Assembly: GCA_021234535.1 (NCBI GenBank)
Contig: CM037839.1
Coordinates: 24,601,196 to 24,665,195, forward strand
Reading direction: 5' to 3'
DNA length: 64,000 nt
Source of the DNA: Stichopus chloronotus
Taxonomy: Eukaryota > Echinodermata > Holothuroidea > Aspidochirotida > Stichopodidae
In this document: piece by piece, positions 45,651 to 56,999 of the stretch
Position numbering within the stretch: the stretch's first letter is position 1
Layout of the letters: each line of letters starts with the position of its first letter
Notes under the pieces: model-generated
The model's input: only the letters and a program-made list of their open reading frames with translations
Database searches by the model: none
Told to the model about the DNA's origin: nothing
Made by a program: the position numbers and the translations under genes

Positions 45651-46184
45651 AGAACACTGAGCAGATGCACAACGTATAGGTGGATGGGCTTAAAAATTTA
45701 GGTGAAAAAGCCTTATTAAGCTAATTTTTCCCCTTAGTTTTTTATCACTGAGGTTTCATTTTGGTGGGAATTTCGGGGAAAATGTTACTTTATATATTTT
45801 TTTTTGCCAACACGCATGTTTTCTAACTTGTAGCAACAACATGAAAACATGCATGCACTTGACTCTTCAGTCTTTTCATTGTTCTCATGTACCTTATATG
45901 GTGGCAAGTACGGCCATATCGGCCTTTCAACTGTTTATCTAGGTAGGTGTATGGTATTTGCGGATATTCCTCGTTCTCTCACCTGGTTTTTTTTTACTAA
46001 TATTGTTACTTATTTTAATGTTCCATTGTCGTCAACTTCTTTTTTTCCCTTTTCACTAAAATGATAATTTGTGGTTTGATGTGCCCTGCAAGGTGTCCAG
46101 CTTTTGTGTCACACAACCCGAAGCACGTGGCTTGGAATTTTACGGAACCCCCAGTCACGGACTATTCCAATGACATACTTCTAA

Positions 46185-46520
46185 ATGGCGTGCATATACT
46201 TTTTTCATTTGACACCAAATAACCTTTGAGCTGCACCCCAAAGCAATACGCTTCTTGCTCCTAAATGGCACACCAACATACCAAACATGAAATCTGTAAA
46301 ACTTTCCCTTCTTGAGATTTCGTTTTTACAAGGTTACGACGCCTTGGACCATGTTGACCCCAAATTAACTTTTCCACCCAAAACAATCCGCTCCTTGTAC
46401 TTTATGAAGTACAGCCACATACCAACAAAATACGGGATATGGACAAACGTCGCTTCTTGAGATATCGTGTTCACAAGCAGGTGTCACAAACATGCGTACA
46501 AACACACACATACGCACGCA
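46185..46520 (+). repeat. Family A array, two diverged monomers with CA tail
   Basis: DR1-like AAATAACCTTTGAGCTGC and AAATTAACTTTTCCACCC, then GAAATCTGTAAAACTTTCCC and TTCTTGAGATATCGTGTTCAC. A CA-rich run (46499-46530) follows. No intact hairpin follows. Confidence 0.72.
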
Positions 46521-47175
46521 GGTACATACATGATAACAAAGTTACGATTTTGAAATGTGGTTACAAAATCCCAACCACCTGACTATGAGTTTCAAGTTGT
46601 TCTGTGTGTCGTGTCATGTGAGGTTTTATCGGGGAAGGTGGTGCAAGTCAAATTCTAAGATGACTAGACTTTGCATGGGCATCTTGTCTGCAAGAGTTGT
46701 TCGACATTTGTAAGGGTTCGGAAAAATGTCTATGCATGGGAGAACTAGAGTAGGCCTACTATTAATCTTGCCACATTGAAATGTCCAAGACAGGTAACTA
46801 GTCCACACGAAAAAAAGTAGAAATATAATTCCTATTCAACTAAGGCACGATGAACTGCGGGTTAAAATAATCAAGCAAACAAATAAAAATCATGTGAATC
46901 GGTAAACGGTGTGTTATTTTTTTCACAAATCGCTCTCGAATCTTTCGAAGAAGAAAAAAGAACATCACATTTTCGGAGTGAGCTGAGTGGTTTTCATGGT
47001 AAAGTTCAATACCGTAGCATTTTGAACGATCAAACAACCTTCCTTCGTTTGAATGAATGTGTTTTTTTTTCCACATTACAAAACCTTAACAAAAAAGGTA
47101 AGAACTAAAGGTTCAAACAGATTCACATTGCAATGTACAAGTTTCATTAGAAGGGAGTTCAATTAAGTAGAGTTT

Positions 47176-47219
47176 GAAGGGGGAATTCCAGGCAACGAAT
47201 TGCCTGGAATTCCCCCTTC
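47176..47219. repeat. Perfect hairpin, 20-bp arms, 4-base loop
   Basis: GAAGGGGGAATTCCAGGCAA, loop CGAA, then the exact reverse complement. It is isolated, with no recognisable element around it, although AGTTTGAAG and CTTCAAAC form a second, looser pair outside. Confidence 0.9.
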
Positions 47220-47482
47220 TTCTTTATTTAAGTCCACTTCAAACCATTTCTATCCATATTCTTGACGTTTTGAAGTCAACCTATCATGAGCAACATGGCA
47301 TATTCAAACTTCCCCAACAGAGTTTCTAATGTATACGAAGGGCGCGGCCATTATGATGTAATTGACCATGATCTCTGAATTCTGTGTACAAATTTTTCAT
47401 AAAAGTATTAGAAAGAGGATTAATCCCTTGAATAGTAAATAACCAGAGGCTTCACGTAAGCGGAAGGGGTCATTACCGAGAA

Positions 47483-48075
47483 ATGGCTCACAAGAACATG
47501 CATACATTTTGTATAAAAAATGCAATCACTGATTTTCGGTATCAATCTGGAAAAATGTTTGTTAATTTTATTGATTTGGCTGATGCAGTTGGTAGTATTA
47601 ACCACGATTTTATTATCTATTCATTAAAACTGTATGGCTACCGGGTTGCAGTGGCTAATTTGATACAGAATATTCATACTGATTCATATTTTAAAGTCGA
47701 ATCGGAAAACTGGTTTACTCATTTCACACAAAGACAAAGAGTTATAATTCAGGGATGCCATCTGTCAGTGACTGTGTTTGATCAAGGGTGTCGATATTTG
47801 GTTAAGATGGCTAACCGGTGATAACAATGCCATCTCTGTCCCAAACCCTGTCCAAGGATTATGTCGATGATATTGTGCTGTGTAGTACTGATTCTTAAGC
47901 AGCGTTACAAAATGAAATCTTTAATTTTTCATGGCAAAACTTCCTAATGTTGGGAAATTTAAAGTCAGAGCTGTGTTGCTTGAGTCTCAACATCGCAGAA
48001 TTCAGGACTATGAAGTCTATTATTGAAAGGCACTTGGGCTTTGAAAAGTCTTGGACCATATGCAGCTTTTTTCAG
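47483..48075 (+). pseudogene. Broken LINE reverse transcriptase
   Basis: The main frame (to 47820) reads AITDFRYQSGKMFVNFID, INHDFIIYSLKLYGY and VIIQGCHLSVTVFDQG. These correspond to the RT palm (F+D...AF..V.H) and QG.PLS motifs; the usual Pro after QGC is His. A shifted frame carries YVDD at 47860-47871, then a stop, and continues with NFLMLGNLKSEL. At least two frameshifts and a stop rule out activity. No endonuclease, 5' end or tail is visible. Confidence 0.8.
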
Positions 48076-48334
48076 TGAGAAAAGCACCGAATGGAGGGTT
48101 TCCAGTGGGCGGATGGGTTAACAATTTTTAGAAGCAATGTAAAAATCCCCTCGAATAAGATTCTCGCTGGGGCATAGTAAATTTCATCCAATATTTCTTC
48201 ACCTTTTTAGATCAGGTTTGGAAATCTACACTCTCTTAAAATAGTTTAGTTTGTTAGTTTAGTTTAAGGACACTACAATGTGGGGAGGGATGGGTAAAAT
48301 GTGTTAGTGTTCCCTTCTTTCAAACCAGTATGAA

Positions 48335-48790
48335 ACCAGAAAGTAAAAGGACCTTGTGATTCCTTGCTAATATTTATGAAAAACAAAGAATAACTAACAT
48401 ACCAATTTAGAAGTTCAAAAAAGGTTTAGTGACTCCTTGCCTCATGATATATATTGTAACAAACATGAATCGCCCACATGACAAGCATGAGATCCCACAC
48501 AGTTATCCTACTTGAGATACCATCTTAGTGAGGTCAAAACCTTTTCAAATCTCGTGACCCAAAATGACATTTCACCCCACTTAAAACAATAGGGATCACC
48601 TACCCTATATGGCCATCAACATGCTAAATATGAACAATTCACAAGCTAAGTATGAGATCCCTCACATTTATCACCCTTAAAATATCATGTCTAAAAGGTT
48701 TTGACCTTTTGCCACCCCAAATAACCTTTGACCTCCACAAACATGAGAAAACTCCCAAACGGATATGATGCTGCAGGGGAACAAATTGTA
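48335..48790 (+). repeat. Family A left end and two to three monomers
   Basis: GACCTTGTGATTCCTTGC (48350) and a second TTTAGTGACTCCTTGCC (48425) show two left ends in tandem. Then come TTGTAACAAACATGAATC, CATGACAAGCATGAGATCCC, ACAATAGGGATCACCTACCC and a DR1-like ATAACCTTTGACCTCCAC near 48722. The right end is missing. Confidence 0.78.
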
Positions 48791-48799
48791 TTTTGTCGT

Positions 48800-50030
48800 G
48801 TCTAATAACTTGATAAAAAAGGTAAACATGTTTATTTAATCAAAATTACAGCAATTTATTTTGTCGAGTTACGGCTATTGGTGGCAGCTCTTTCGTATTT
48901 AATTTTTTGGCGTGATGCCCTTTCCCAATGGCTATGATGTCCTTGAAAATTAACAAAACCTGATAACCCTATTAAACCAGAATCTAGCAAGACTTGTAAC
49001 TTTGCCTTCAGTCTACTTAAAGACAAAACACACAGTACAAGTCTCCCTGGTTTGATACACAGTAGTCATTAGTTTAAATTGCTTGCTTTGAATTCCTAAA
49101 CTACTTTAAGCCTTGCTCAGAGGGCTAAACAGAGACACTGCTTACACAGTAAATGGTTAAGTCCATTGAGCACCCGGCTCAACAGACTGTATGACTTATT
49201 CTGGACATTGTGGTTTCTACTGGCAGTCAGCTGTGATAAATTATGTCAGATAACAGTGACCAATTTAAACAGAGGTGGGTCAGTTACAATTTGATTCATT
49301 CAATTAAGCAATCAAAGTTTAGGCACGCTCAAGGGTATTTGATACAAATGATCAGTAATTTAGTTCTCTTTATGAAACTAATAACCCGTGGAATATTTAA
49401 TTAATCACTTCCAATTTACAATTTATGCATGCTCACATGTCCTTATGAGGACAGTGGCATAAGGTTTGCCAAATAATAATCTTTGATACCAAATTTAATG
49501 TTGTCTTCATGTTTTCTTTAAGATTATCGAAAAGACAATGTTGGTATGTCCTCAAAAGAAGTTCTTGTGCATCCAAAAAAAAAAACAACAGGAAACGATA
49601 CTAGGTATATTTTTTGTTTTCACAATATATTCTGAAACGTAAACATGCATTTCATTTTCATTAATATATGCCAGAAGCCAAAAAAGCAGCACACCTCTCT
49701 GTTATCACCAGGCAACTCCCTACCCTGGTATTACAGTATTTCTCGACTAAGCAGTGCGGCCAACTTCAAGTGCTGCAAGCCAAATGATAATATGTTACTG
49801 CCAAAACTATTTGGCCCACTATTAAAAACTGTAGGCCAACCAATAAGAACTGTAGGCCAAGCGATCCTAAATTATGCCAATACTACCTACTTTCATTTCT
49901 AACAATTTGATGTAAAATAACCTCAAACTAACTTTCATCTCTACAAAAATGCGTAGGAACCATCAAATCAACAAGAGGATTCTACATTACAAGTATAAAA
50001 TTCACTGGAAGGACCGTTCTTTAAATATTG
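48800..50030. other. No gene seen
   Basis: AT-rich spacer. An 85-residue plus-strand frame at 49645-49902 lacks motifs and splice context and I do not call it. Confidence 0.4.
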
Positions 50031-50034
50031 TATA

Positions 50035-50430
50035 TTCAAGTTTTTCACATTTTAACCTCCCATGACCCCGAATGACCTTTCACCTCTGCCAAAAACAGGG
50101 ATCATCTCCTCGATATGGGCAATCCACATGCTAACTATGAGATCTCTCACATTTATCGTTTTGGAGATATCGTGTTTAGAAGCAATTTTCAAGGTATTTA
50201 CCTTTTGACCTCTGGTGACCCCAAATGACCTTTGAACTCCACCAAAAACAATAGGGATCATCTACTCAATAAGGGCAATCTACATGCCAAGTATGAGATC
50301 ACTCAGAGTTACGCTTCTTGAGATATCGTGTTTACAAGCAGGCGTCACACACGCACATACATACACACACCCTTACACACACACGACATCACCATCCCAT
50401 AGATTCCTTGCCTGCCTTCGGCAAGGAATC
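50035..50430 (+). repeat. Family A repeat, most complete right end
   Basis: Two monomers with DR1-like TGACCTTTCACCT (50071) and TGACCTTTGAACT (50226). ACAATAGGGATCATCTACTC, TTCTTGAGATATCGTGTTTA and CAAGCAGGCGTCACAC follow. The CA run and the clean hairpin GATTCCTTGCC..GGCAAGGAATC at 50402-50430 close it. Best copy for building a consensus. Confidence 0.88.
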
Positions 50431-50439
50431 AAAAATGAT

Positions 50440-50800
50440 AAGGATCATCTACTCACAATGGACAACCTATTACCAATACACTAAGTCTGAAGTCCCAGTA
50501 ACGTTTCCTTCTGGAGGGGCGGTGCTTACAAGGTTTCTACACAATGACCTGTGACACTATTATGACACTCCCTATATTGTTGTTTTTCTGAGGACTTGAA
50601 AATTCAATAAAATACTCTCCGAGGACCTGATATTCTTTTGTTCAGGTCCTCGGAACGCACTACAATACAAAGGCACGCTCACACACGCACATACACACCC
50701 GGACACATATCCATGAGTACACACTATGTACACTACACCCTGCGTAGATAACCTCACTACATAGGTTACTTTGCTGACTCAAGCAACCAACTGAGAGCAG
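50440..50800 (+). repeat. Repeat pieces with AGGTCCTCGGA block and CA run
   Basis: A family A-like monomer piece (50440-50545) runs into the AGGTCCTCGGA repeat seen at 10.7-10.9 kb. A CA-rich run and TAGGTTACTTTGCTGACTCA follow, related to the family B right hairpin. Confidence 0.6.
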
Positions 50801-51760
50801 CAAAGCCGCTGAATCTCAATACTTCCCATTTACTCATTTAATAGTCCTTTATAAGGATGTCGTGAATATGTCAGGAACAGTTAAATTGTGATTTCAGAGA
50901 TTTACAACGACAATCTGAGAAGTTTGAATCCAGTCGATGAATCTGGTGTTGGCAAAATATTAGCTTTCTGTCACTTGGTTCATTTGCATGTCATTCATTG
51001 TTAACAAGGTAGCAAAGTAAATGTATTCATTTATGTCAATAAAACAGTTGTTTTGCGGTTTGTCTCGCTTTCTTTGAAAACGTGAATGGCTTAACACCTG
51101 GGATCAAAGCATTGTTCTGAGCGAGCTAACTGTGTAAGGATTTGTTGATACAAATGATATCACTGGGTGAATGCTATTTAACTGGAATCGCCTAATAAAA
51201 TTTATGAAATACGTTTGAGCTAACTGAACAGCTTATCGTCGCGGCGATAGGTCTTAAAGTATTAGCATTAAACTAAACGCACGCCTGGCATCTGACAATC
51301 TTCTTGTGTACCTCCTCTTTCATAGCTTTCTTGACATTTCTCTCTTGAAGTTGCGAATGCACACAATTGAATTCAAAACTTCAATAGTACTCTGCCCTTC
51401 ACTGTTACACATCTTCAATCACATGAAATCGACTAAGGAGAAGCTTAAACGACTACTGCCCAAGACCCACCAATCCAAGCAAAGGGTTGAAACATCGAAA
51501 ATTTATGCAAGTACCTTGTGCAAAACTATGGGAGGCGATCTACATTTTCCAGGTTTCAGGCCCTTTTTGGTCGGTACTTTGCAAAAAGACTTAAGACTTC
51601 CTATACGTATTTTCTTCTCACCTTAACTAGTAGCATCTTTTGCTCACATGATGGAGAAGTTTGATACACATCGAAATGGATTATTAAGACAATGTTATCA
51701 TTTAAAAATAATATCAGAATGTCCAGGTTGCTATTGTAGTCTCTATACCTGTAATGTATT
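50800..51760. other. No gene called
   Basis: Mostly AT-rich. The plus frame 51306-51626 (106 codons; contains STKEKLKRLLPKTHQSKQR) has no recognisable domain, splice support or start context that would justify a gene call. Confidence 0.35.
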
Positions 51761-51779
51761 GATATAACAAGGGCAATGA

Positions 51780-52117
51780 TATAACAACCAGCCAAGGGCG
51801 TTGTGGTTCCTTGCACAGATGGAGAGTATATAATGTAAATTATAAAGTAAAAGTAGCATATTGTTTTGTACGATAGCCCATATGGACCATTCCTGACCAT
51901 AAACTCTCACTTTTGTAACATAAAATCTGCAGAGGAAGAAACATATTTCATGCTTTTATAAAATGGCCCATTTCAGACATTGGACCCCAAATATGACAAA
52001 CATGCGCCCACATGGAACCACTTCCATAGCACTAATGTGATCAACTATCAACTGTGTTACATACAATCTGTAAGAGATGAAGTACTTTGCACGATTTCAC
52101 AACAGCCAAGGGCACTA
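51780..52117 (+). repeat. Family B repeat, two left ends and monomer
   Basis: CAGCCAAGGGCGTTGTGGTT then CCTTGC at 51788 is a left-end module. ATTTCATGCTTTTATAAAAT, TTGGACCCCAAATATG and TGATCAACTATCAAC-like monomer sequence follow. A second left end, CAGCCAAGGGCAC at 52104, is split by the MITE at 52118-52336 and resumes as TGATTCCTTG. Confidence 0.7.
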
Positions 52118-52336
52118 CACTCACAAAAACGTAAAGTAAAATAAGAACTCCATATCTTTTTGGTAAAATTTTACACACAGTTAATGTAAGTCTTACATTA
52201 TGATATAACAATTTTACTAAAATGTAGTAAAATTTACCAAAATTATGTAAAATTTACAAATACTGCTTACATTAATTTTACATAAAATTTATGGAGTTCT
52301 TATTTTACATTATTTAAGTAAATAATTCTCTGAGTG
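52118..52336. mobile_element. Tc1/mariner-like MITE nested in a family B left end
   Basis: Terminal inverted repeats CACTCA..AAAGTAAAATAAGAACTCCA and the matching TGGAGTTCTTATTTTAC..TGAGTG are flanked by TA at 52116-52117 and 52337-52338, the target duplication of Tc1/mariner elements. Removing it restores a GGGCAC-TA-TGATTCCTTG junction like the intact left end at 51788. The interior is rich in TTTTAC/GTAAAA and has no coding content. Confidence 0.82.
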
Positions 52337-52559
52337 TATGATTCCTTGTACTTGAAATATACACACTGTGAAATGATATACCTGAGTTCATAAATATCAA
52401 AAAAGCCCCATTTCAAGTAATGCAATGAATTGAAGATGTCGATTCCTGCAATATACAGCAATATCCCATTCACTTTACAAAGCGCAATTAGCTGCGAATC
52501 TTTCATTTAAAAACCTAAATGAGGGCTTCTGCAAATTACAATAAGGCTTATCATAACTA

Positions 52560-52985
52560 TACCCCTTTAAACCTATAAGCATCCATAGCATAACAAGGTT
52601 TCCGACTTCTGCCCCCCGTTCCCCCAGATGACCTTTGGCCTCTACCCAAATTTATAGGGCACACCTTCTCAATATGGAAACCCTACATACCAAGTGTGAC
52701 TTCCATCTGTCTTCCCTTATTGAGTTACAGCGAACCCAAGCAAAACAAACTTTTGCACCCCCCCCCCTTCCATTTCCCCCAGATGACCTTTGACCACCAG
52801 CAAAAACAATAGGGAAACCTTCTAAATATGGCGAACCTACATACCAAGTTAAACTTTCTTCTGACTTTCCCTTTTCCCTATTGCGTTAGAGCGTACCCGG
52901 TTAAGCAAGTGTAACACACGCACACACACACGCCAACCTGACTGCATGGGTTCCTTTGCTGACTCGAGGAACAAAAAACCTGGTT
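52560..52985 (+). repeat. Family A-type monomers with family B-type right end
   Basis: CCAGATGACCTTTGGCCTC (52624) and CCAGATGACCTTTGACCACC (52780), then AACAATAGGGAAACCTTC, AACCTACATACCAAGT and a CA run (52917-52935). The end is GGTTCCTTTGCTGACTCGAG then GAAC. The mix suggests recombination between families or a subfamily. Confidence 0.72.
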
Positions 52986-52989
52986 TCTA

Positions 52990-53130
52990 GGTTCAAAACG
53001 GTTCCCTTCAAATACGATAGGCTTTTGTATTCAATGTGGTAGACCAGTACATCAGCATAACAAATATGGGATCATGTGGTGGAAGCTTCCTTAATGAGAT
53101 ATTATGTTTACAAGGTTTTCATCATTTCAA
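52990..53130 (+). repeat. Degenerate family A monomer
   Basis: ACGATAGGCTTTTGTATTCA, AACAAATATGGGATC, AAGCTTCCTTAATGAGATAT and TTTACAAGGTTTTCATC follow the family A order without a clear DR1. Confidence 0.55.
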
Positions 53131-53689
53131 AGCTGTTGAACGTTAATGAGTTTGGCACTAACTAACAAGACCCCGATGGACTCTATGGTTCCTGCGTGGA
53201 TATTATTTTAACTGTATGTTAGTCCGTCAGTCTTAAGCAAGGGTAATCCACAATTTATCACATCCCTTAAGTTTGGACCCCATTTTGTTCTCAACAATGC
53301 TGATCCGCCAAACGTACTCCACTGTCATAGTCATTAGATGAACTAGAATGCATGCAATGTCCTTAATCAAATTACTGAAAACGAAATGCTGACTATGGCC
53401 AACAAAGGGGGAATGTTAATGCCCATCAATTGGAACCTGTCTTCCCTCTGTGACATTAATTTTCAAACAGGGAGTTAATGTCTAAATATCGAGCTGGCTG
53501 CCCAGCGCTCTCTGACCTGAATGACCCCAGAGATGGAACATGATTGATAGAGCACAGGTGGTTTGCTTATTGCAAGCATAACCAATACCCCGAATATTGA
53601 TTTAAGATACCTTCGTTGTCAGACGAATTACCCATTTTAAGAGTCGAAGAACACCCTTTCAGCCTGAACAGCATCATACTTCTTCCAAA

Positions 53690-54110
53690 CATCAGCCAAG
53701 TTTCCTTTCAAAATACATTGCCCTTTACAAGGTTTTCTCAACTTGACCCCTGCTGACTGTTGACCTCTACGATAAGTACTCTTGGGCGCAGTGTGGTACA
53801 TCCACGTACTTCGTATGAGGGCTGTTCACCGAAACATGATTTATGTACTCAATACGGTACATGTAAATGCTAAAAACGAGACTTATTCCAGCTTTCGCTC
53901 TTGAAACATTGTGTTCACCATGTTTTCACAATTTGAGCCCACGCACGTTGACATCAAATGACCTTTGACGCCACCAAAAGCAGTAGGTTACTTTTGCTCA
54001 ATAAGGTACATTTACATACCACATACGTAATTGTGTCTAAGTTTGCCTTTGGAGATACTGAGTTTGCCAAGTTTTCACTGTTTGGAATTTGGACACACCT
54101 GATATTTGTT
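53690..54110 (+). repeat. Diverged family A array
   Basis: About three decayed monomers. TGACCTTTGACGCC lies at 53960, with TTTACAAGGTTTTCTCAAC, TTGCTCAATAAGGTAC and ATGTTTTCACAATTTGA blocks. The 98-100-residue frames on both strands at 53954-54260 overlap this repeat and are not called. Confidence 0.68.
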
Positions 54111-54289
54111 AGGTACGTGTACCTTAATACGTACGAAAAGCCTAAGGCAAAGGTCATTTGGGGTCCTGCATTCCCTGGCCGGGCCTCATTTACCAGACGT
54201 GGTCCATGCACTAGTGCATTTTGGCTGGAACCGAAAATATTTTGTTCCAATCTAATTTGACTATAGACAACAAGGCCCTTCCCAGTACA

Positions 54290-55660
54290 GTTTATAGATC
54301 GTTACCCAGCATTACATGAAGACATGCCAATTGCAATGTTCGAAAGATGTATCGTTGACGTTGTACTTCATCGAGGCTGTAAAATAAACGAAGATACCAA
54401 TTGCAATGATCTCACCAGTAGTACGGTAACTTATCAAAGTGAATCCACATTTCCGCAGAGAAGGTAAACCGACAGTTGTTATCGGTAAACTGACTCCGAT
54501 GTGGTTAACCTTGTGCCCTTGATATCCCGGTATCCACCTCAATGCGTGGGAATATTTCCGCTCTTCCAGTCTCCCACCGACAGAGACACACGCACAAAAA
54601 CAGAAATATAATTGTCTTAGCTATCTACACTGTCACGGGAGTCTTGATTATGATTACTATTGTCTTTATTATAAAATTTCAAAGAAATTTTTTACCAAGA
54701 ACGATCCTTTTGACCTCTTGCATATTCTTCACAATGCTTTGCCGGGAATTTCGCCGCATTGTGGCGTTTCTGGAACTGGATGATGGATCTTTTTTTACAG
54801 CCCTCGAGCGGCAGACCGTCTTATGTGCCCGACCTTGTGACACTCACGTACTTTTCCCTCCACTCTTACACACCATGGCGTCCCTTCCATTTGACATTGC
54901 ACAGGGTACAGTCGTGTATAGGAGGTAATTAGCTTTTATAAAAACAACTTCACAAGGGAGGATAGACAATCCCTAGTTGGGATTGTTGCCATTTCGTCAG
55001 CAAAGATTTATATCAGGTCATGTTCTCGAATGTTAAGTCAGCCTTGGAGAAAGGTTGGCCTTATCCACTTTAGAATGAAGTCCTGAAACTACCAGTGATC
55101 ATCTCTTAAGAGATTCTCTTAAAAAGTTCCCAAAGTCACAACATGCACTAATTAGGGTTTTTTGAGTCTAACTTTGAAACTAGAAAAAAGATATTCATGG
55201 TGCTCACCTTATTTTTGGCAGTGCAGAAACGGTGACTCACTGTGATAACTCAAGTTCGTGGAAGAAAATGTTCCCTCAATTACTCCTTTTTAAGTTTAAC
55301 CCTGGCTGATATGATCCGGTCCCGTTAGACTGTGTGGGCCACACAAGTTCCTGTGTATAATTTGCACATACACCAAACACTCTGACTGAGACGAAAGCGT
55401 CTCTTTGGCGATAAACGTTTGTTGCTAGTGACTAAAATGAGTCCCACAGATCAGCAAAAATGTCGTTCGTTTTCTCACAAGTTTCAGCAAACTGCCATTG
55501 CAATGTAAAAGTAGCGTTCAAACAGTTTTTGTCCTAATAAGAAAGTTTTATTAAAGCCCAAGAGAAACCAAATATACGATGATATGAAAAAGAAACCAGG
55601 AACTGCCTACGCTGTCGATCGAGAACGGTCAGTCACTATCTGGCATTTCAACGACACAAC
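54290..55660 (+). repeat. Diverged ~1.4-kb duplication, copy 1
   Basis: It aligns in order with 61590-63010. Shared blocks include ATTTCCGCAGAGAA, GGGAATATTTCCGCTCTT, CCGACCTTGTGACAC, GGAGAAAGGTTG, CCAAAGTCACAACATGCAC and GACGGTGACTCACTGTGATA-like sequence. GAAGAAAATGTTCC and GCTGTCGATCG-GAACGGTCA follow. This copy has a 128-codon frame with one hydrophobic segment, but the frame is broken throughout the other copy. No transposase or RT motif was recognised. Confidence 0.8.
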
Positions 55661-55959
55661 AGCAGTAAATTTCGGCACCAGCGTTTACCCAATTTTTGCA
55701 CACGGTGTTTTGCACACGGTGATGTTTTCTTCATTTCAGAATATCGCTTGTTAGAGAAAAGAGATACGTGCAAGCAAGAATTCACTGTGATTTTTTTCAT
55801 CCATGGCGTATGGCATTTGTTCTGAAACTGTCAAAAAGTTGAATAAGTAGAACTAAATGCAACATGTCAACAATCATGGAAGACAACTGCCAAATGGACC
55901 CTAGAAAAATCAGTGTTTTTGTTCTTGTATGCATGAGTACAGTCCTTACGAAAGAAAAC

Positions 55960-56420
55960 AAACATATTTAAACAGTTATACCTGGCTGGTTTAGATTGTA
56001 CATGAGGCATAATGTTGCCGTTTGTATATATATTGATAAATTTGACTATGATAAGATCCCTCGATCAAATGCTGATATCAGAGCAAGGGTAGATTCAGCC
56101 ACACCAGGAGCAAGGGATCTCCCGTCCCCTTGCTACTCAGGTAAGGGAAGAACTTACACAAACACTCTTGGAGTCCTCTTCTAGTAGATTTTCAGCAGAT
56201 TGGATGTTTTGAAAGGTTGGTACCCTGATAGCAGAATTTGGTCGGCCCGACGAAGGACCTCCGACGGCCACTCCGTCAGCCCGCCGGAAAAATGCACCTT
56301 GGCTGGACTGCGGTCCATTGATAGCGACGATGCTGATTGGTTAAGAAACAGTGACGCATCACGTAAGATTTTGTTCAGCCAGTGGACCCGGTGAACCTCT
56401 GTCGGCTGCTCGGCAACCGG
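55960..56420. other. GC-richer stretch with two short exon-like frames, not called
   Basis: The plus frame 55996-56139 ends at a possible donor CTCAG|GTAAGG. The plus frame 56190-56356 (WYPDSRIWSARRRTSDGHS) follows ATTTTCAG and ends near CAC|GTAAGA. The gap between them is only about 50 bases, too short for a normal intron, and neither peptide is recognised. Confidence 0.25.
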
Positions 56421-56999
56421 CCGCCCGTCAGATATTGCTGGCTAGGCATATTTTGCGGATTTGCAAAATTAGAGAAACTAAAATGAAGATGTATATAAAA
56501 AAAGGGTGAATTTTAGGCATGGAAGATTACACAGGCAGATACCCCGAGATTCCCCTAGGGCCCTTGTTTTCTAACCGAGAGGGAAGATTGCCAATAGCAC
56601 CCCTTGGAGGTGTAAGCAGCGAACACTTCACAGATGGGGGTACTGGGAGTACTTGAGTACATTTTGGGGTATAATTAGGGTTATGAGTTGCATCTTTGTA
56701 TAACAGTGGGCAAAGCGGTAGCCAGCAACTTTGGGAATCGCTGTTCCTCGTGCTACTACAAAGGCAATGAATTAAAAGGTACGTACAAGCTTTCAAGGCC
56801 ATTATCTTCCGATTTGGTAGTCCATGACCAATTATTGGTTGGACTCATTGCTTCCTGAGTAGTTCGGTAAGTATACGTAATAATAATACGGTAAGTATAA
56901 GTGATAGTTAAGATATACTTGAAGCCATTAGCTGTCCCCTCTTTGTTCATCCGACCTTCACCCAACCGGAATCGTGCTTTAACCTTGCCAGTACTTTTA

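Noticed and set aside
46911..47098. Exon-like plus frame ending AAAAAAG|GTAAGA
   Set aside because: Phase 1 and the donor fit, and I tested it as a third copy of the secreted family, but the peptide lacks PHGDH, the Cys spacing and the length of exon 3.
51306..51626. 106-codon plus frame with a basic segment
   Set aside because: Basic residues come from A-rich codons; no motif or flanking exon could be found.
54542..54928. 128-codon plus-strand frame with one hydrophobic helix
   Set aside because: It lies in the duplicated segment and the second copy (61.8-62.3 kb) is full of stops in the same frame, so it looks like a chance opening.
55996..56394. Two consecutive exon-like frames
   Set aside because: The intervening sequence is about 50 bases, shorter than a workable intron, and the peptides show no family resemblance.
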